Shown here: positions 9,095 to 20,647 of the stretch, piece by piece
Layout of the letters: each line of letters begins with the position of its first letter
Position numbering within the stretch: the stretch's first letter is position 1
Source of the DNA: an uncultured Muribaculaceae bacterium
GTDB lineage: Bacteria; Bacteroidota; Bacteroidia; Bacteroidales; Muribaculaceae
Direction: 5' to 3'
DNA: 64,000 bases
Assembly (NCBI GenBank): GCA_947626355.1
Contig: CANQRV010000003.1
Span: 1-64,000 of the forward strand
Position numbers and translations under genes: made by a program
Notes under the pieces: model-generated
Told to the model about the DNA's origin: nothing
The model's database searches: none
Seen by the model: only the letters and a program-made list of their open reading frames with translations

Positions 9095-10726
9095 ATGAGC
9101 GATTTTAAAGAAATAATCAGCAAGATATGCTCCTCGGCAACTTTCTCCGAGGGCGACACTCTCTTAGTGACTGTGCCCGAGAAGGACTGGTTCCCTCTGG
9201 CCAAGGCCCTCAAGGAGAACAAAGACCTGGACTTCGACGTGCTCTCCGCTGTGGTCGGCATGGACTGGAAGGATGAGCTCGGGGTCATCTATTATCTCAC
9301 ATCCACCTCCCACGACTGGGCGGTGATTTCTGTAAAGGTGGCTGTGGCCGACCGCAAGGAGCCGATGATCCACTCTGTAAGCTCCCTCTGGAAGGTGGCC
9401 AATTTTCAGGAGCGCGAGGTCTACGACTTCTACGGCATCAAGTTTATCAACCACCCCGACATGCGCCGCTTCTTCCTGCGCAACGACTGGAAGGGCTATC
9501 CTCTTCGCAAGGACTATGACGCCAATCCGGATCTCAACCCCATACCGCTCGACGACGAGAAAAACGAGGACGATACCGTCTCCTACGTCGAGGATGCCAA
9601 GGGCAAGGTGAAGGCCGTGCCCGGCAAGGTGTTCGGCGAAGACGACTATGTGGTCAACATCGGCCCGCAGCATCCCTCCACACACGGCGTGATGCGTTTC
9701 CGCGCTTCCGTCGACGGCGAGACCGTCAGGAAGGTCGATGTCGTCTCCGGGTATATCCACCGCGGCATCGAGAAGCTCTCCGAGGGACTCACTTATCCAC
9801 AGATACTTCATTTCACCGACCGTATGGACTACATGTCAGCTCACCAGAACCGCCATTGCCTCTGCATGTGCATCGAGAAGGCCCTCGGCCTTGAGGTGCC
9901 ACGCCGCGCACAGGTGATCCGAGTGATGATGGACGAGCTGATGCGTATCTCCTCCCACCTCCTGTCGTTCGGCTGTACGGCCATGGACCTCGGCGCTACT
10001 ACGGCGTTCTTCTATGGTTTCCGCGAGCGAGAGATGGTGCTCGACATATTCGAGAAGACATGCGGCGCCCGTATGTCGATGAACTATAACGTGATCGGCG
10101 GCGTCATCGCCGACCTTCACCCCGATTTCAGGAAGGATGTCCACCACCTGCTCGAGGTGATGCCAAAGGCCCTCAAGGAATACCACACCGTATTCAGCGG
10201 AAATATCATCGCGATGAACCGCCTCAAGAAGGTCGGCTATCTCTCGAAGGAGGATGCCGTCAACTACGACATCACCGGCCCGAGCGGACGAGGCTCCAAC
10301 TGGAGCTGCGACTGCCGCAAGAAGCATCCGTATGCTGTGTATTCGGAGCTCGACTTCGACGAGGTGCTTCTCGACGGCTGCGACTCCTATTCACGATATA
10401 TGGTGAGGATGCGCGAGATAGAGCAGAGCTGCAGGATCCTTGCGCAGCTCGTCGACAACATTCCGGAAGGCGACATACGCGCCCAGGTGCCCAAGATCAT
10501 AAAGCTCCCCGCTGGCCGCTGGTATCAGCAGGTGGAAGCCTCGCGTGGCACGTTCGGCGTCTATATCGAGTCTGACGGTCAGAAGAATCCTTACCGCGTG
10601 CACTTCCAGAGCCCCTGCTTCAACCTTGTGGGTGTCATGGATCTCACATGCTCGGGCTATATGATCGCCGACCTCATCACCATCGGCGCGGCCCTCGACT
10701 TCGTGATTCCCGATATCGACCGCTAA
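9095..10726 (+). CDS. nuoCD: Fused NADH-quinone oxidoreductase subunit C/D
   Basis: NuoC part (NFQEREVYDFYGIKFINHPDMRRFFLRNDWKGYPLRKDY) joined to NuoD part (VNIGPQHPSTHGVMRFRASVDGETV; DLITIGAALDFVIPDIDR). Confidence 0.95.
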   Translation: MSDFKEIISKICSSATFSEGDTLLVTVPEKDWFPLAKALKENKDLDFDVLSAVVGMDWKDELGVIYYLTSTSHDWAVISVKVAVADRKEPMIHSVSSLWKVANFQEREVYDFYGIKFINHPDMRRFFLRNDWKGYPLRKDYDANPDLNPIPLDDEKNEDDTVSYVEDAKGKVKAVPGKVFGEDDYVVNIGPQHPSTHGVMRFRASVDGETVRKVDVVSGYIHRGIEKLSEGLTYPQILHFTDRMDYMSAHQNRHCLCMCIEKALGLEVPRRAQVIRVMMDELMRISSHLLSFGCTAMDLGATTAFFYGFREREMVLDIFEKTCGARMSMNYNVIGGVIADLHPDFRKDVHHLLEVMPKALKEYHTVFSGNIIAMNRLKKVGYLSKEDAVNYDITGPSGRGSNWSCDCRKKHPYAVYSELDFDEVLLDGCDSYSRYMVRMREIEQSCRILAQLVDNIPEGDIRAQVPKIIKLPAGRWYQQVEASRGTFGVYIESDGQKNPYRVHFQSPCFNLVGVMDLTCSGYMIADLITIGAALDFVIPDIDR

Positions 10727-10794
10727 TCTTCAGCAATACCGACTACTAACCTCTACTGAAACTTAATAACAACCCGCCCACAGGGCTTTGTCAC

Positions 10795-11874
10795 ATGTTT
10801 AATTTCGGAATTTGGACAAGCGAATTCAACAACTGGCTCCTCGGCCTCGGCATCGCCGACTGGCTCGTGGTGCTCATTGAATGCGTCATCATCGCTGTGC
10901 TCGTGCTCGGCACATACACAGTGCTCGCACTCTTCTATATCCTCTACGAGCGCAAGCTCTGCGCCTGGTTTCAATGCCGCCTCGGCCCGATGCGTGTCGG
11001 TAAATGGGGTGTCATGCAGGTGTTTGCCGACATGTTCAAAATTCTTGTCAAGGAGCTGATCTGTCTTAAGAACACCGACCGCTTCCTTTTCAAGCTCGCT
11101 CCCTATCTGGTGATCATCTCTTCGGTCACCATGCTGGCGTGTCTTCCCTGGGGACGCGGCCTTCAGATCATCGACTATAATATAGGTATCTTCTTCATCC
11201 TCGCGGTCTCGTCGGTGGGTGTGCTCGGTATCCTGCTCGCAGGCTGGGCCTCCAACAATAAATACACTCTCATCGGTGCCATGCGAAGCGGTGCGCAGAT
11301 GATTTCCTACGAGATTTCCCTCGGTCTTGCCATCATCACCATCGTGGTGTTTGCCGGTACCATGAACATCACCGAACTCGTATGGGCACAGGAGAAGACA
11401 TGGTTTATTTTCCGCGGGCATATCCCAGCCATCATCGCTTTCCTGATTTATGTAGTAGCGGCTACGGCGGAGACCAACCGTGGCCCGTTCGACCTTCCCG
11501 AGGCTGAGCATGAGCTCACCGCCGGCTACCATACGGAGTATTCCGGTATCCATTTCGGATTCTTCTATCTCGCCGAGTATCTCAACCTCTTCATTGTGTC
11601 GGGCATTGCCTCGCTGATGTTTCTCGGCGGATGGATGCCTCTCCACATCCCGGGATGGGGCGGCTTCAATGCTGTGATGGACTACATCCCCTCTGTGGTA
11701 TGGTTCCTCGGAAAGGCTTTCTTCATCTCCTACGTCATAATCTGGTTTAAGTGGACTTTCCCCCGTGTGCGTATCGACCAGATGCTTGCGTTCGAGTGGA
11801 AATACCTCATGCCCCTTTCGCTCGCAAACCTCCTTCTGATGGCTGTGTTTGTAGCTCTCGGCTGGCATTTCTGA
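10795..11874 (+). CDS. nuoH: NADH-quinone oxidoreductase subunit H
   Basis: YILYERKLCAWFQCRLGPMRVG; AETNRGPFDLPEAEHELTAGYHTEYSG. Confidence 0.95.
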   Translation: MFNFGIWTSEFNNWLLGLGIADWLVVLIECVIIAVLVLGTYTVLALFYILYERKLCAWFQCRLGPMRVGKWGVMQVFADMFKILVKELICLKNTDRFLFKLAPYLVIISSVTMLACLPWGRGLQIIDYNIGIFFILAVSSVGVLGILLAGWASNNKYTLIGAMRSGAQMISYEISLGLAIITIVVFAGTMNITELVWAQEKTWFIFRGHIPAIIAFLIYVVAATAETNRGPFDLPEAEHELTAGYHTEYSGIHFGFFYLAEYLNLFIVSGIASLMFLGGWMPLHIPGWGGFNAVMDYIPSVVWFLGKAFFISYVIIWFKWTFPRVRIDQMLAFEWKYLMPLSLANLLLMAVFVALGWHF

Positions 11875-11927
11875 CAATATGCCTCAATAAGAATTAACAC
11901 GTACTATTATAGAATAACGACTTTTAA

Positions 11928-13433
<1,506 letters not shown>

Positions 13434-13460
13434 TAATTCAAGATATTTAAATCCAAAAGG

Positions 13461-13697
13461 ATGACACTCGAAATCATTTCGCCGCAAGAGGTGATGTTCA
13501 GCGGCAAGGCTGAATCGGTCACAATGCCCGGAGCGTTGGGCTCGTTCACCGTGCTCAACAATCACGCCTCGTTAATTTCCGTGCTCACCCCCGGCAAGGT
13601 AGTCTACCGTACGCCCGAGGGAGAGGAGAAATCGGTAGAGATCAAGGGAGGCCTTGCGGATGTGGACAATAATGTGGTCGCTGTGTGTGTCTATTGA
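13461..13697 (+). CDS. atpC: F-type ATP synthase subunit epsilon
   Basis: MTLEIISPQEVMFSGKAESVTMPGALGSFTVLNNHASLISVLTPG, directly after atpD. Confidence 0.93.
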   Translation: MTLEIISPQEVMFSGKAESVTMPGALGSFTVLNNHASLISVLTPGKVVYRTPEGEEKSVEIKGGLADVDNNVVAVCVY

Positions 13698-13724
13698 CGC
13701 CACGACCCTAACAAATGAGATGAG

Positions 13725-15011
13725 ATGAAATTTCAAAGGCTCTCAATCTTGCTGACACTCGTCATCACTCTTTTCGACGCGGCGCTTCCTGCCCGGGCCG
13801 GGGGCGATGAGGGCAAGAGCGACCTTGATGTGAAGGAGGTGATATTCGAGCACCTTGGCGACGGCTATGGCTGGGAGGTCCCTTTCTCACATGTCTACCG
13901 TATCCCGCTTCCGGTAATAGTTAGGGCAGAAGACGGCCAATGGTTCATGTTCTCTTCCGCAAAGCTCACCGAGGTGATAGTGGAGGAGGATCTGGCCACC
14001 GGCAAGAAGACCCATCACCTGAAGCCCGTGATTCACGATGTGGAGCGCGATGGAAAGGTCTATCATTTTGTGATTGCCCATGTAAGCAAGCATAAGAACA
14101 AAGTGGTCGAGCTTTTCCCTCTCCCGCAGGAGAAGGAGGCTGAGGTCAAGGCCATAGCTGATGCCCAGATGGCAAAGCCAGGCGCCGAGCCCGCGGCGAA
14201 TGTCGTCGGCGGTTACTGTGAGGTGGATAATGTATACTATCGGGAATACAGAACACTTGACTTCTCCATAACGAAAAACGTCATGGCGCTCTTCATATCC
14301 GTCCTGATCGTAACGTGGATGGTGATGAGTGCGGTGAGATATTACACCCGCAAGGGCTTCAAGGCCCCCCGCAAGGGAATGGGATTCCTGGAGCTTCTCA
14401 TTGACTTCATCTACACGGGAGTCATCAAGGACACTCTTCATGACAAGGCAAGGAAGTTCGCGCCATATCTTCTGACGTGCTTCTTCTTTATCCTTACGAT
14501 GAACCTTCTCGGACTGATAGTGATCTTTCCGGGTGGAGCCAACCTCACCGGCAACATATCCGTGACGCTCGTGCTTGCCACACTCACGTTCATAATGACC
14601 AACGTGCTTGGCAAGAAGCATTACTGGAAGGAGATTTTCTGGCCCGATGTGCCCATCTGGCTCAAATGTCCGCTGCCGATAATGCAGATCATCGAGATCT
14701 TCGGTATCTTCACAAAGCCCGCCGCACTCTGCGTGCGTCTCTTCGCCAACATGATGGGCGGCCATATGATTGTGATCACTCTGGTGATGCTGATATTCAT
14801 CTTCGCGGCTTTCGGTGCCGCAGCCATCGGTGGCTCGGTAGTGATATCCGTGATCTTCACCATTTTCATGGTCGCGCTCGACGTACTTGTCAGCTTTATC
14901 CAGGCATATGTCTTCACACTGCTTTCCACAATGTTCATTGCCATGGCGCAGGAGAACGGCCATGATGAAAAGGGCGCCGACCATGAGGACGTGGCCGAAG
15001 TGGAGGCTTGA
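13725..15011 (+). CDS. atpB: F-type ATP synthase subunit a with long N-terminal extracytoplasmic extension
   Basis: C-terminal half LFGIFTKPAALCVRLFANMMGGHMIV...SFIQAYVFTLLSTMFI; ~185-aa N-terminal extension beginning with a signal-like sequence. Confidence 0.93.
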   Translation: MKFQRLSILLTLVITLFDAALPARAGGDEGKSDLDVKEVIFEHLGDGYGWEVPFSHVYRIPLPVIVRAEDGQWFMFSSAKLTEVIVEEDLATGKKTHHLKPVIHDVERDGKVYHFVIAHVSKHKNKVVELFPLPQEKEAEVKAIADAQMAKPGAEPAANVVGGYCEVDNVYYREYRTLDFSITKNVMALFISVLIVTWMVMSAVRYYTRKGFKAPRKGMGFLELLIDFIYTGVIKDTLHDKARKFAPYLLTCFFFILTMNLLGLIVIFPGGANLTGNISVTLVLATLTFIMTNVLGKKHYWKEIFWPDVPIWLKCPLPIMQIIEIFGIFTKPAALCVRLFANMMGGHMIVITLVMLIFIFAAFGAAAIGGSVVISVIFTIFMVALDVLVSFIQAYVFTLLSTMFIAMAQENGHDEKGADHEDVAEVEA

Positions 15012-15045
15012 TAAACAGGAAATAATAAACAACAATAAACTTTAA

Positions 15046-15303
<258 letters not shown>

Positions 15304-15320
15304 ACATCAGTGTGGCCCCG

Positions 15321-15359
15321 GCCTTCGCAGAGCGCGCATAGCCGCGTCTCTGCGGGGGC
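15321..15359 (+). other. Strong RNA hairpin in atpE-atpF intergenic region
   Basis: Pairing of 15321-15336 with 15343-15359 (CGCAGAG-CGCG / CGCG-T-CTCTGCG core, extended outward by GCC/GGC and G-U pairs). Confidence 0.55.
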
Positions 15360-15430
15360 GCGGCATCTGACTCTACGGGAGTCGGCAGCTAAAACCGTTT
15401 ACGACTGTAAGATTCTAATTTCTGATAATA

Positions 15431-15925
15431 ATGGAATTATTCACACCCGATTTCGGCCTTGTGTTCTGGATGTTTGTAGCTTTCATCATCCTGTTCTTTA
15501 TCCTCGCTAAGTGGGGATGGCCAATCATTCTCAAGAATATCGACAGCCGCGCCGACAATATCGACCGTGGCGTGGAATATGCGCGTCAGGCCAAGGAGCA
15601 GCTCGACTCGGCTCGCGATGAAGCGAAAAAGTATATCGACGAAGCTCAGAAACGCCAGGCGGAGATGCTTAATGAAGTGTCTAAGATGAGGTCGCAGTTG
15701 GTAGAGGATGCTAAAGCCGATGCCGCCCGTGAGGCGAAAAAGGTGATCGACGCAGCCAACCTCGCTATCGAACAGTCGCGCAAGAAGGCCGAGCTCGAAT
15801 TCAAAAACGAAGTCAGCAAGTTCTCTCTTGAAATTGCAGAGAAAATGCTTCGCACTCAACTGAAGAGCGACAAAGCGCAGACCGACCTTGTCAATAAAAT
15901 GTTGGACGAAATAGAGAAAAACTAA
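15431..15925 (+). CDS. atpF: F-type ATP synthase subunit b
   Basis: MELFTPDFGLVFWMFVAFIILFFILAKWGWPII followed by a charged coiled coil. Confidence 0.95.
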   Translation: MELFTPDFGLVFWMFVAFIILFFILAKWGWPIILKNIDSRADNIDRGVEYARQAKEQLDSARDEAKKYIDEAQKRQAEMLNEVSKMRSQLVEDAKADAAREAKKVIDAANLAIEQSRKKAELEFKNEVSKFSLEIAEKMLRTQLKSDKAQTDLVNKMLDEIEKN

Positions 15926-15929
15926 ACTG

Positions 15930-16475
15930 ATGATCGACGGTCTGATTCCCAACAGGTATGCCAAGGCGCTATATAAATATGCGGCCGATAATGGCGCAAC
16001 CGAGAGTGTCTACACCCTCGCGAAGGTCGTGATAAAGTCTTATCAGGACAACAGCGGGATGCAGAAGGTGATGGCCAACCCCTTCGTGAAGGCAGCCGAC
16101 AAGGAGAAGCTGCTCGTGACGGCCGCTGGCAAGGATGCCGACAAGGTCTTCACCCGGTTTGTCTCTCTTGTCGTCGCCCATCACAGGGAGGAGTTCATGT
16201 ATCTGATAATGCTTGCATACCGCGACATCTACCGCGGGGAGAAGAATATATCGCAGGTACAGATCACAACCGCGACCCCTCTCGCTCAAGCCGAGACCGA
16301 CAAGATAAAGGCGCTCGTCGAAAAGGCATTCCCCAAAACCACTCTTGAATATTCCTTGAGAGTGAACCCCGACATCATCGGCGGATTCCTGATAGATGTG
16401 GACTCCGTCAGGATGGACGCCTCCATCAGTAATGAACTCGAACAGTTACGACTTAATCTTATAAGGAGCAATTAA
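15930..16475 (+). CDS. atpH: F-type ATP synthase subunit delta
   Basis: [48 protein letters not shown]. Confidence 0.94.
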   Translation: MIDGLIPNRYAKALYKYAADNGATESVYTLAKVVIKSYQDNSGMQKVMANPFVKAADKEKLLVTAAGKDADKVFTRFVSLVVAHHREEFMYLIMLAYRDIYRGEKNISQVQITTATPLAQAETDKIKALVEKAFPKTTLEYSLRVNPDIIGGFLIDVDSVRMDASISNELEQLRLNLIRSN

Positions 16476-16479
16476 AGCC

Positions 16480-18057
16480 ATGCTTAATCCAAGCGAAACA
16501 TCTGATATATTAAAAGAAGAACTCGAAGGCATATCCACGAAGGCCAATTTTGAGGAAATAGGCACCGTGCTCGAAGTAGGCGACGGTGTGGCTCACGTCT
16601 ATGGCCTCGACAATGTGAAATCCAACGAGCTCGTAGAGTTTGAAAACGGCGTCAAGGGCGTTGCCCTCAATCTTGAGGAGAGCAATGTAGGTGTCGTTTT
16701 GCTCGACAATGTCAACAGCGTCTCTGAGAACATGTCGGTGCGCCGCACTGGTGAGATTGCTTCGATTCCTGTCGGTGAAGGCCTTCTCGGCCGTGTCATC
16801 AACGTGCTCGGCGAGCCCATCGACGGCAGAGGGCCCATCGACGGCAAGATGATCAATCTTCCCCTTGAGCGCAAGGCTCCGGGTGTGATCTTCCGGCAGC
16901 CCGTGAAGCAGCCGCTTCAGACCGGCCTCAAGGCCGTCGACGCAATGATTCCCATAGGGCGCGGACAGCGCGAGCTCATCATCGGCGACCGTCAGATCGG
17001 TAAGACGGCAATCGCCATCGACACCATCATCAACCAGCGTCAGAACTACCTCGACGGCAAGCCCGTCTACTGCATATATGTGGCGATCGGCCAGAAGGCA
17101 TCTTCCGTAGCCGCCACAGTCCACACTCTCGAGAAATTCGGTGCGCTCGACTATACTGTTGTCGTTGCCGCTACGGCTTCCGACTCCGCGTCGATGAGAT
17201 ACTACAGCCCTTTTGCAGGCGTAGCCATCGGCGAGTATTTCCGCGACACCGGTCGCGATGCCCTCATTGTCTACGACGACCTCTCCAAGCAGGCCGTTGC
17301 CTATCGTGAGATCTCCCTGATCCTTAAGCGTCCCTCGGGCCGCGAGGCATACCCTGGCGATATCTTCTATCTCCACTCGCGTCTGCTCGAGAGAGCCGCG
17401 AAGATCATCGACAACCAGGAAGTTGCCTCTCAGATGAACGACCTCCCCGCAGTGCTCAAGCCCATCGTCAAGGGCGGCGGTTCTCTTACGGCGCTCCCCA
17501 TCATCGAGACACAGGCCGGCGACGTATCGGCCTATATCCCGACAAATGTCATATCAATCACCGACGGCCAGATCTTCCTCGAGACATCGCTCTTCAACCA
17601 GGGTATACGCCCGGCCATCAATGTCGGCATCTCTGTGTCGCGTGTGGGTGGCTCAGCTCAGGTGAAGGCCATGAAGAAAGTGGCGGGCACGCTGAAGACC
17701 GACCAGGCACAGTTCCGCGAGCTCGAGTCGTTCACCAAGTTCGGCGGCGATATCGACCCCGTAACAGCGCGCGTCATCGACCGTGGACGCAAAAACCAGC
17801 AGCTTCTGATCCAGCCACAGTTCAAGCCCTGGACCGTGGAAAACCAGATTGCCGTGATATATTGCGGCGTCAACGGCCTGCTTGAGAATGTGCCTGTCGA
17901 GAAAGTGCATGAATTCGAGGATCAGTTCCTCCAGCTCCTCAAGGCAAAATACCAGAAAGAGGTGCTCGACGTTCTGAAAGCCGGTCAGCTCACCGACGAC
18001 GTGCAGCAGAAAATCAGGGAAGTCGCCGCAGAGGTTTCATCGCGCTATAGCGCCTGA
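16480..18057 (+). CDS. atpA: F-type ATP synthase subunit alpha
   Basis: [50 protein letters not shown]. Confidence 0.97.
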   Translation: MLNPSETSDILKEELEGISTKANFEEIGTVLEVGDGVAHVYGLDNVKSNELVEFENGVKGVALNLEESNVGVVLLDNVNSVSENMSVRRTGEIASIPVGEGLLGRVINVLGEPIDGRGPIDGKMINLPLERKAPGVIFRQPVKQPLQTGLKAVDAMIPIGRGQRELIIGDRQIGKTAIAIDTIINQRQNYLDGKPVYCIYVAIGQKASSVAATVHTLEKFGALDYTVVVAATASDSASMRYYSPFAGVAIGEYFRDTGRDALIVYDDLSKQAVAYREISLILKRPSGREAYPGDIFYLHSRLLERAAKIIDNQEVASQMNDLPAVLKPIVKGGGSLTALPIIETQAGDVSAYIPTNVISITDGQIFLETSLFNQGIRPAINVGISVSRVGGSAQVKAMKKVAGTLKTDQAQFRELESFTKFGGDIDPVTARVIDRGRKNQQLLIQPQFKPWTVENQIAVIYCGVNGLLENVPVEKVHEFEDQFLQLLKAKYQKEVLDVLKAGQLTDDVQQKIREVAAEVSSRYSA

Positions 18058-18111
18058 TGCCTTTCGGGCGTGACTCCGCAATTTTGATATGTTTCATTCT
18101 TATAACGAAAG

Positions 18112-19008
18112 ATGGCAACTTTAAAGGCTCTTAAGATACGTATCGGCTCAGTGTCGTCGAGTGAGAAGATCACCGGCGCCATGAAAATGATCTCTTCAGC
18201 TAAGGTTCACAAGTTTGAACTTGAGCTGAAGAGGCTCACGCCTTACCAGAACCAGATAAAGTCGGTGATGACGCATATCCTCGCCACCGACACCGACTTC
18301 AATTCCCCGCTCATTGTGTCGCGCGACGTCAAGAGCATCGCGATTGTCGTCTATGGCACTGACGACGGTCTCTGCGGAGCCTACAACATCAATCTTTTCA
18401 AGTTCTTCCTGTCGAAACTTGATGAGCTTCGGCTCAAATACGGCGAGAATGTCGACATCACTCTTTTCCCTGTTGGCCGCAAGCTCCACAAACCGTGCTG
18501 CAAGCTGGCCTCCGCCCATCTCAAGGTGGAGATCGGGAAAGACATCAACTCCAAGATGGAGGGCGAGACAGTCAACGACTTCACCCACACGCTTCGCGGC
18601 GATTTCCTTTCGGGGAGATTCGACCTGGTGGAGGTCGTGTATATGCACTATCACTCGATGAGCCGCCAGAGGGCCGTCATGAAGCAGATTTTCCCCGTCA
18701 CGGAAGAGGCCATACAGGGAAAGCCAACGGAGAAGAAGGAGCTAAGCGACAACAAACTCTATATCTTCGAGCCTGATGCCAATATGATCTTCAATGAAGT
18801 GCTCCCGATGTTCGTGCTCTCGACAATGCAGGAAGTCACCATCGAGAACCGCGCCTCCGAGCAGGCAGCCAGAGTGATGGCAATGCAGTCGGCCAACGAC
18901 AACGCAAAGAAACTTCTCGACCAGCTGCAGCTGGAATACAACAAGCTGCGCCAGCAGAGCATCACCACCGAGCTGCTCGATATCATCGGTGGCCAGGTGA
19001 AAAGATAA
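18112..19008 (+). CDS. atpG: F-type ATP synthase subunit gamma
   Basis: MATLKALKIRIGSVSSSEKITGAMKMISSAKV; GLCGAYN; NKLRQQSITTELLDIIGG. Confidence 0.95.
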   Translation: MATLKALKIRIGSVSSSEKITGAMKMISSAKVHKFELELKRLTPYQNQIKSVMTHILATDTDFNSPLIVSRDVKSIAIVVYGTDDGLCGAYNINLFKFFLSKLDELRLKYGENVDITLFPVGRKLHKPCCKLASAHLKVEIGKDINSKMEGETVNDFTHTLRGDFLSGRFDLVEVVYMHYHSMSRQRAVMKQIFPVTEEAIQGKPTEKKELSDNKLYIFEPDANMIFNEVLPMFVLSTMQEVTIENRASEQAARVMAMQSANDNAKKLLDQLQLEYNKLRQQSITTELLDIIGGQVKR

Positions 19009-19074
19009 CAACCAGACGCCGACGGGCGCCATCATTTATATACATTACGATTCTAAAGAACCAACAGCACTCAA

Positions 19075-19776
19075 ATGAGCAATTTAGTAGAGTATTTTTC
19101 TGAAGTCGGAAAAGGAATTAAATCGCTTGTCACCGGCATGGCCGTGACGGGCAAAGAGCTTCTGACTCCTAAAATTACGGAACAGTATCCGGAAAACAGG
19201 CAGACCCTCCAGATTGCCGACCGGTTCAGGGCCGAGCTCACTCTGAAATATTACGCCGAGGGGCGCCACAGATGTATCGGCTGCGGCATCTGCCAGATGA
19301 ACTGTCCTAACGGCACAATCCAACTCACCACAAAGATGGTGGAGCTCCCCGACGGTAAGAAAAAGAGGAAGCTCGACAAGTATATGTATGATTTGGGTAG
19401 CTGTACGTTCTGCATGCTCTGTGTCACCACCTGCCCGCAGGGAGCACTGGAGTTTTCCAACGATTTCGAACAGGCTGTCTTCACACGCGACAAGCTCGTG
19501 AAACAGCTCAACTACCGTCCGGAGCCGGCTGACAGCGATACAGCCCCCGCGCCCAAACCCGCGATGGATCCCGAGAAGCTCGCACGCATCAAGGCCGAGG
19601 CTCTCGCAAAGGCCGCTAAGATAAAGGCCGAGAAGGATGCAGCCGCCAAGGCCGCCGCCCAGACAGAGGCACCCGCCGAAGCCCCCAAGGCCGCTGATGC
19701 TGCCGAGGCCCCCAAGCCTGAGGCTCCCGCCGAAGCTCCAAAGGCCGAGGCTCCCGACAACAAACCTAACGAATAA
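19075..19776 (+). CDS. nuoI: NADH-quinone oxidoreductase subunit I with Ala/Pro/Lys-rich C-terminal tail
   Basis: Two 4Fe-4S motifs (CIGCGICQMNCPNG, CTFCMLCVTTCPQGALEF); low-complexity tail from about residue 147. Confidence 0.94.
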   Translation: MSNLVEYFSEVGKGIKSLVTGMAVTGKELLTPKITEQYPENRQTLQIADRFRAELTLKYYAEGRHRCIGCGICQMNCPNGTIQLTTKMVELPDGKKKRKLDKYMYDLGSCTFCMLCVTTCPQGALEFSNDFEQAVFTRDKLVKQLNYRPEPADSDTAPAPKPAMDPEKLARIKAEALAKAAKIKAEKDAAAKAAAQTEAPAEAPKAADAAEAPKPEAPAEAPKAEAPDNKPNE

Positions 19777-19798
19777 TAATGCTTAACACGCAATAACA

Positions 19799-20326
19799 AT
19801 GGATTCAGTAGGCAATATCATAGTCTATTTCATCGTGGCGCTTGCGATTGTGGTTTTCAGCGTGCTCGCTGTGAAATCAAAACGCATCCTCCGCTCGGCC
19901 ACCTATCTGCTGTTTGTGCTTCTCGCGACAGCTGTGGCCTATTTCCAACTCGGCTACCAGTTTCTCGGTGCAGTGCAGGTGGCAGTCTATGCCGGAGGCA
20001 TAATGGTGCTCTTCGTCTTCTCGATTCTGCTCACGCATAAGCCCGACGACAAGAGCGGCACTATCGAGTCTCATCGCCGTGTGCTCGGCATCGTGGCCTC
20101 AGCAGCAGGAGCCGTTCTGCTTCTCTTCGCCCTCTTCTACATGCCTCTGCCCCACGACACCTCTCTTGCCGAGGCGCTCGCCGGTGGCCCGCAGATCACC
20201 ATGCACGACATAGGCGAGGCGTTTGTCGGCTCCAACCGTTTTCAGTATCTTCTCCCATTCGAGGCAATCAGCGTATTGCTTCTGGCTTGTATCATCGGTG
20301 GCGTTGTAGTCGCCCGTAAAAGATAA
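19799..20326 (+). CDS. nuoJ: NADH-quinone oxidoreductase subunit J
   Basis: Membrane protein with QLGYQFLGAVQVAVYAGGIMVLFVFSILLT. Confidence 0.93.
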   Translation: MDSVGNIIVYFIVALAIVVFSVLAVKSKRILRSATYLLFVLLATAVAYFQLGYQFLGAVQVAVYAGGIMVLFVFSILLTHKPDDKSGTIESHRRVLGIVASAAGAVLLLFALFYMPLPHDTSLAEALAGGPQITMHDIGEAFVGSNRFQYLLPFEAISVLLLACIIGGVVVARKR

Positions 20327-20332
20327 AGAAGC

Positions 20333-20644
20333 ATGGACTTAAGTATGTTATGGTATCTGGTGCCCAGTGTGGTTATGCTCGCCTGCGGCGTCTACGGGTT
20401 TGTCACCCGCAAGAATCTCATCGCGATTCTTATCTCGCTCGAACTCATACTGAATTCGGCCGACCTCAATTTCGTGGTCTTCAACCGCTATCTCTTCCCC
20501 GATATGATGGAGGGTATGGTCTTCACCCTGTTCTCGATTGCGATCGCCGCTGCCGAGACAGCAGTGGCCATTGCCATCATCATTAACGTATATCGCGCGG
20601 TAGGTGCCACCGACATCAATATCGTCAATAAAATGAAACATTAA
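20333..20644 (+). CDS. nuoK: NADH-quinone oxidoreductase subunit K
   Basis: GVYGFVTRKNLIAILISLELILNSADLNFVVF; AAAETAVAIAIIINVYR. Confidence 0.95.
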   Translation: MDLSMLWYLVPSVVMLACGVYGFVTRKNLIAILISLELILNSADLNFVVFNRYLFPDMMEGMVFTLFSIAIAAAETAVAIAIIINVYRAVGATDINIVNKMKH

Positions 20645-20647
20645 GAT

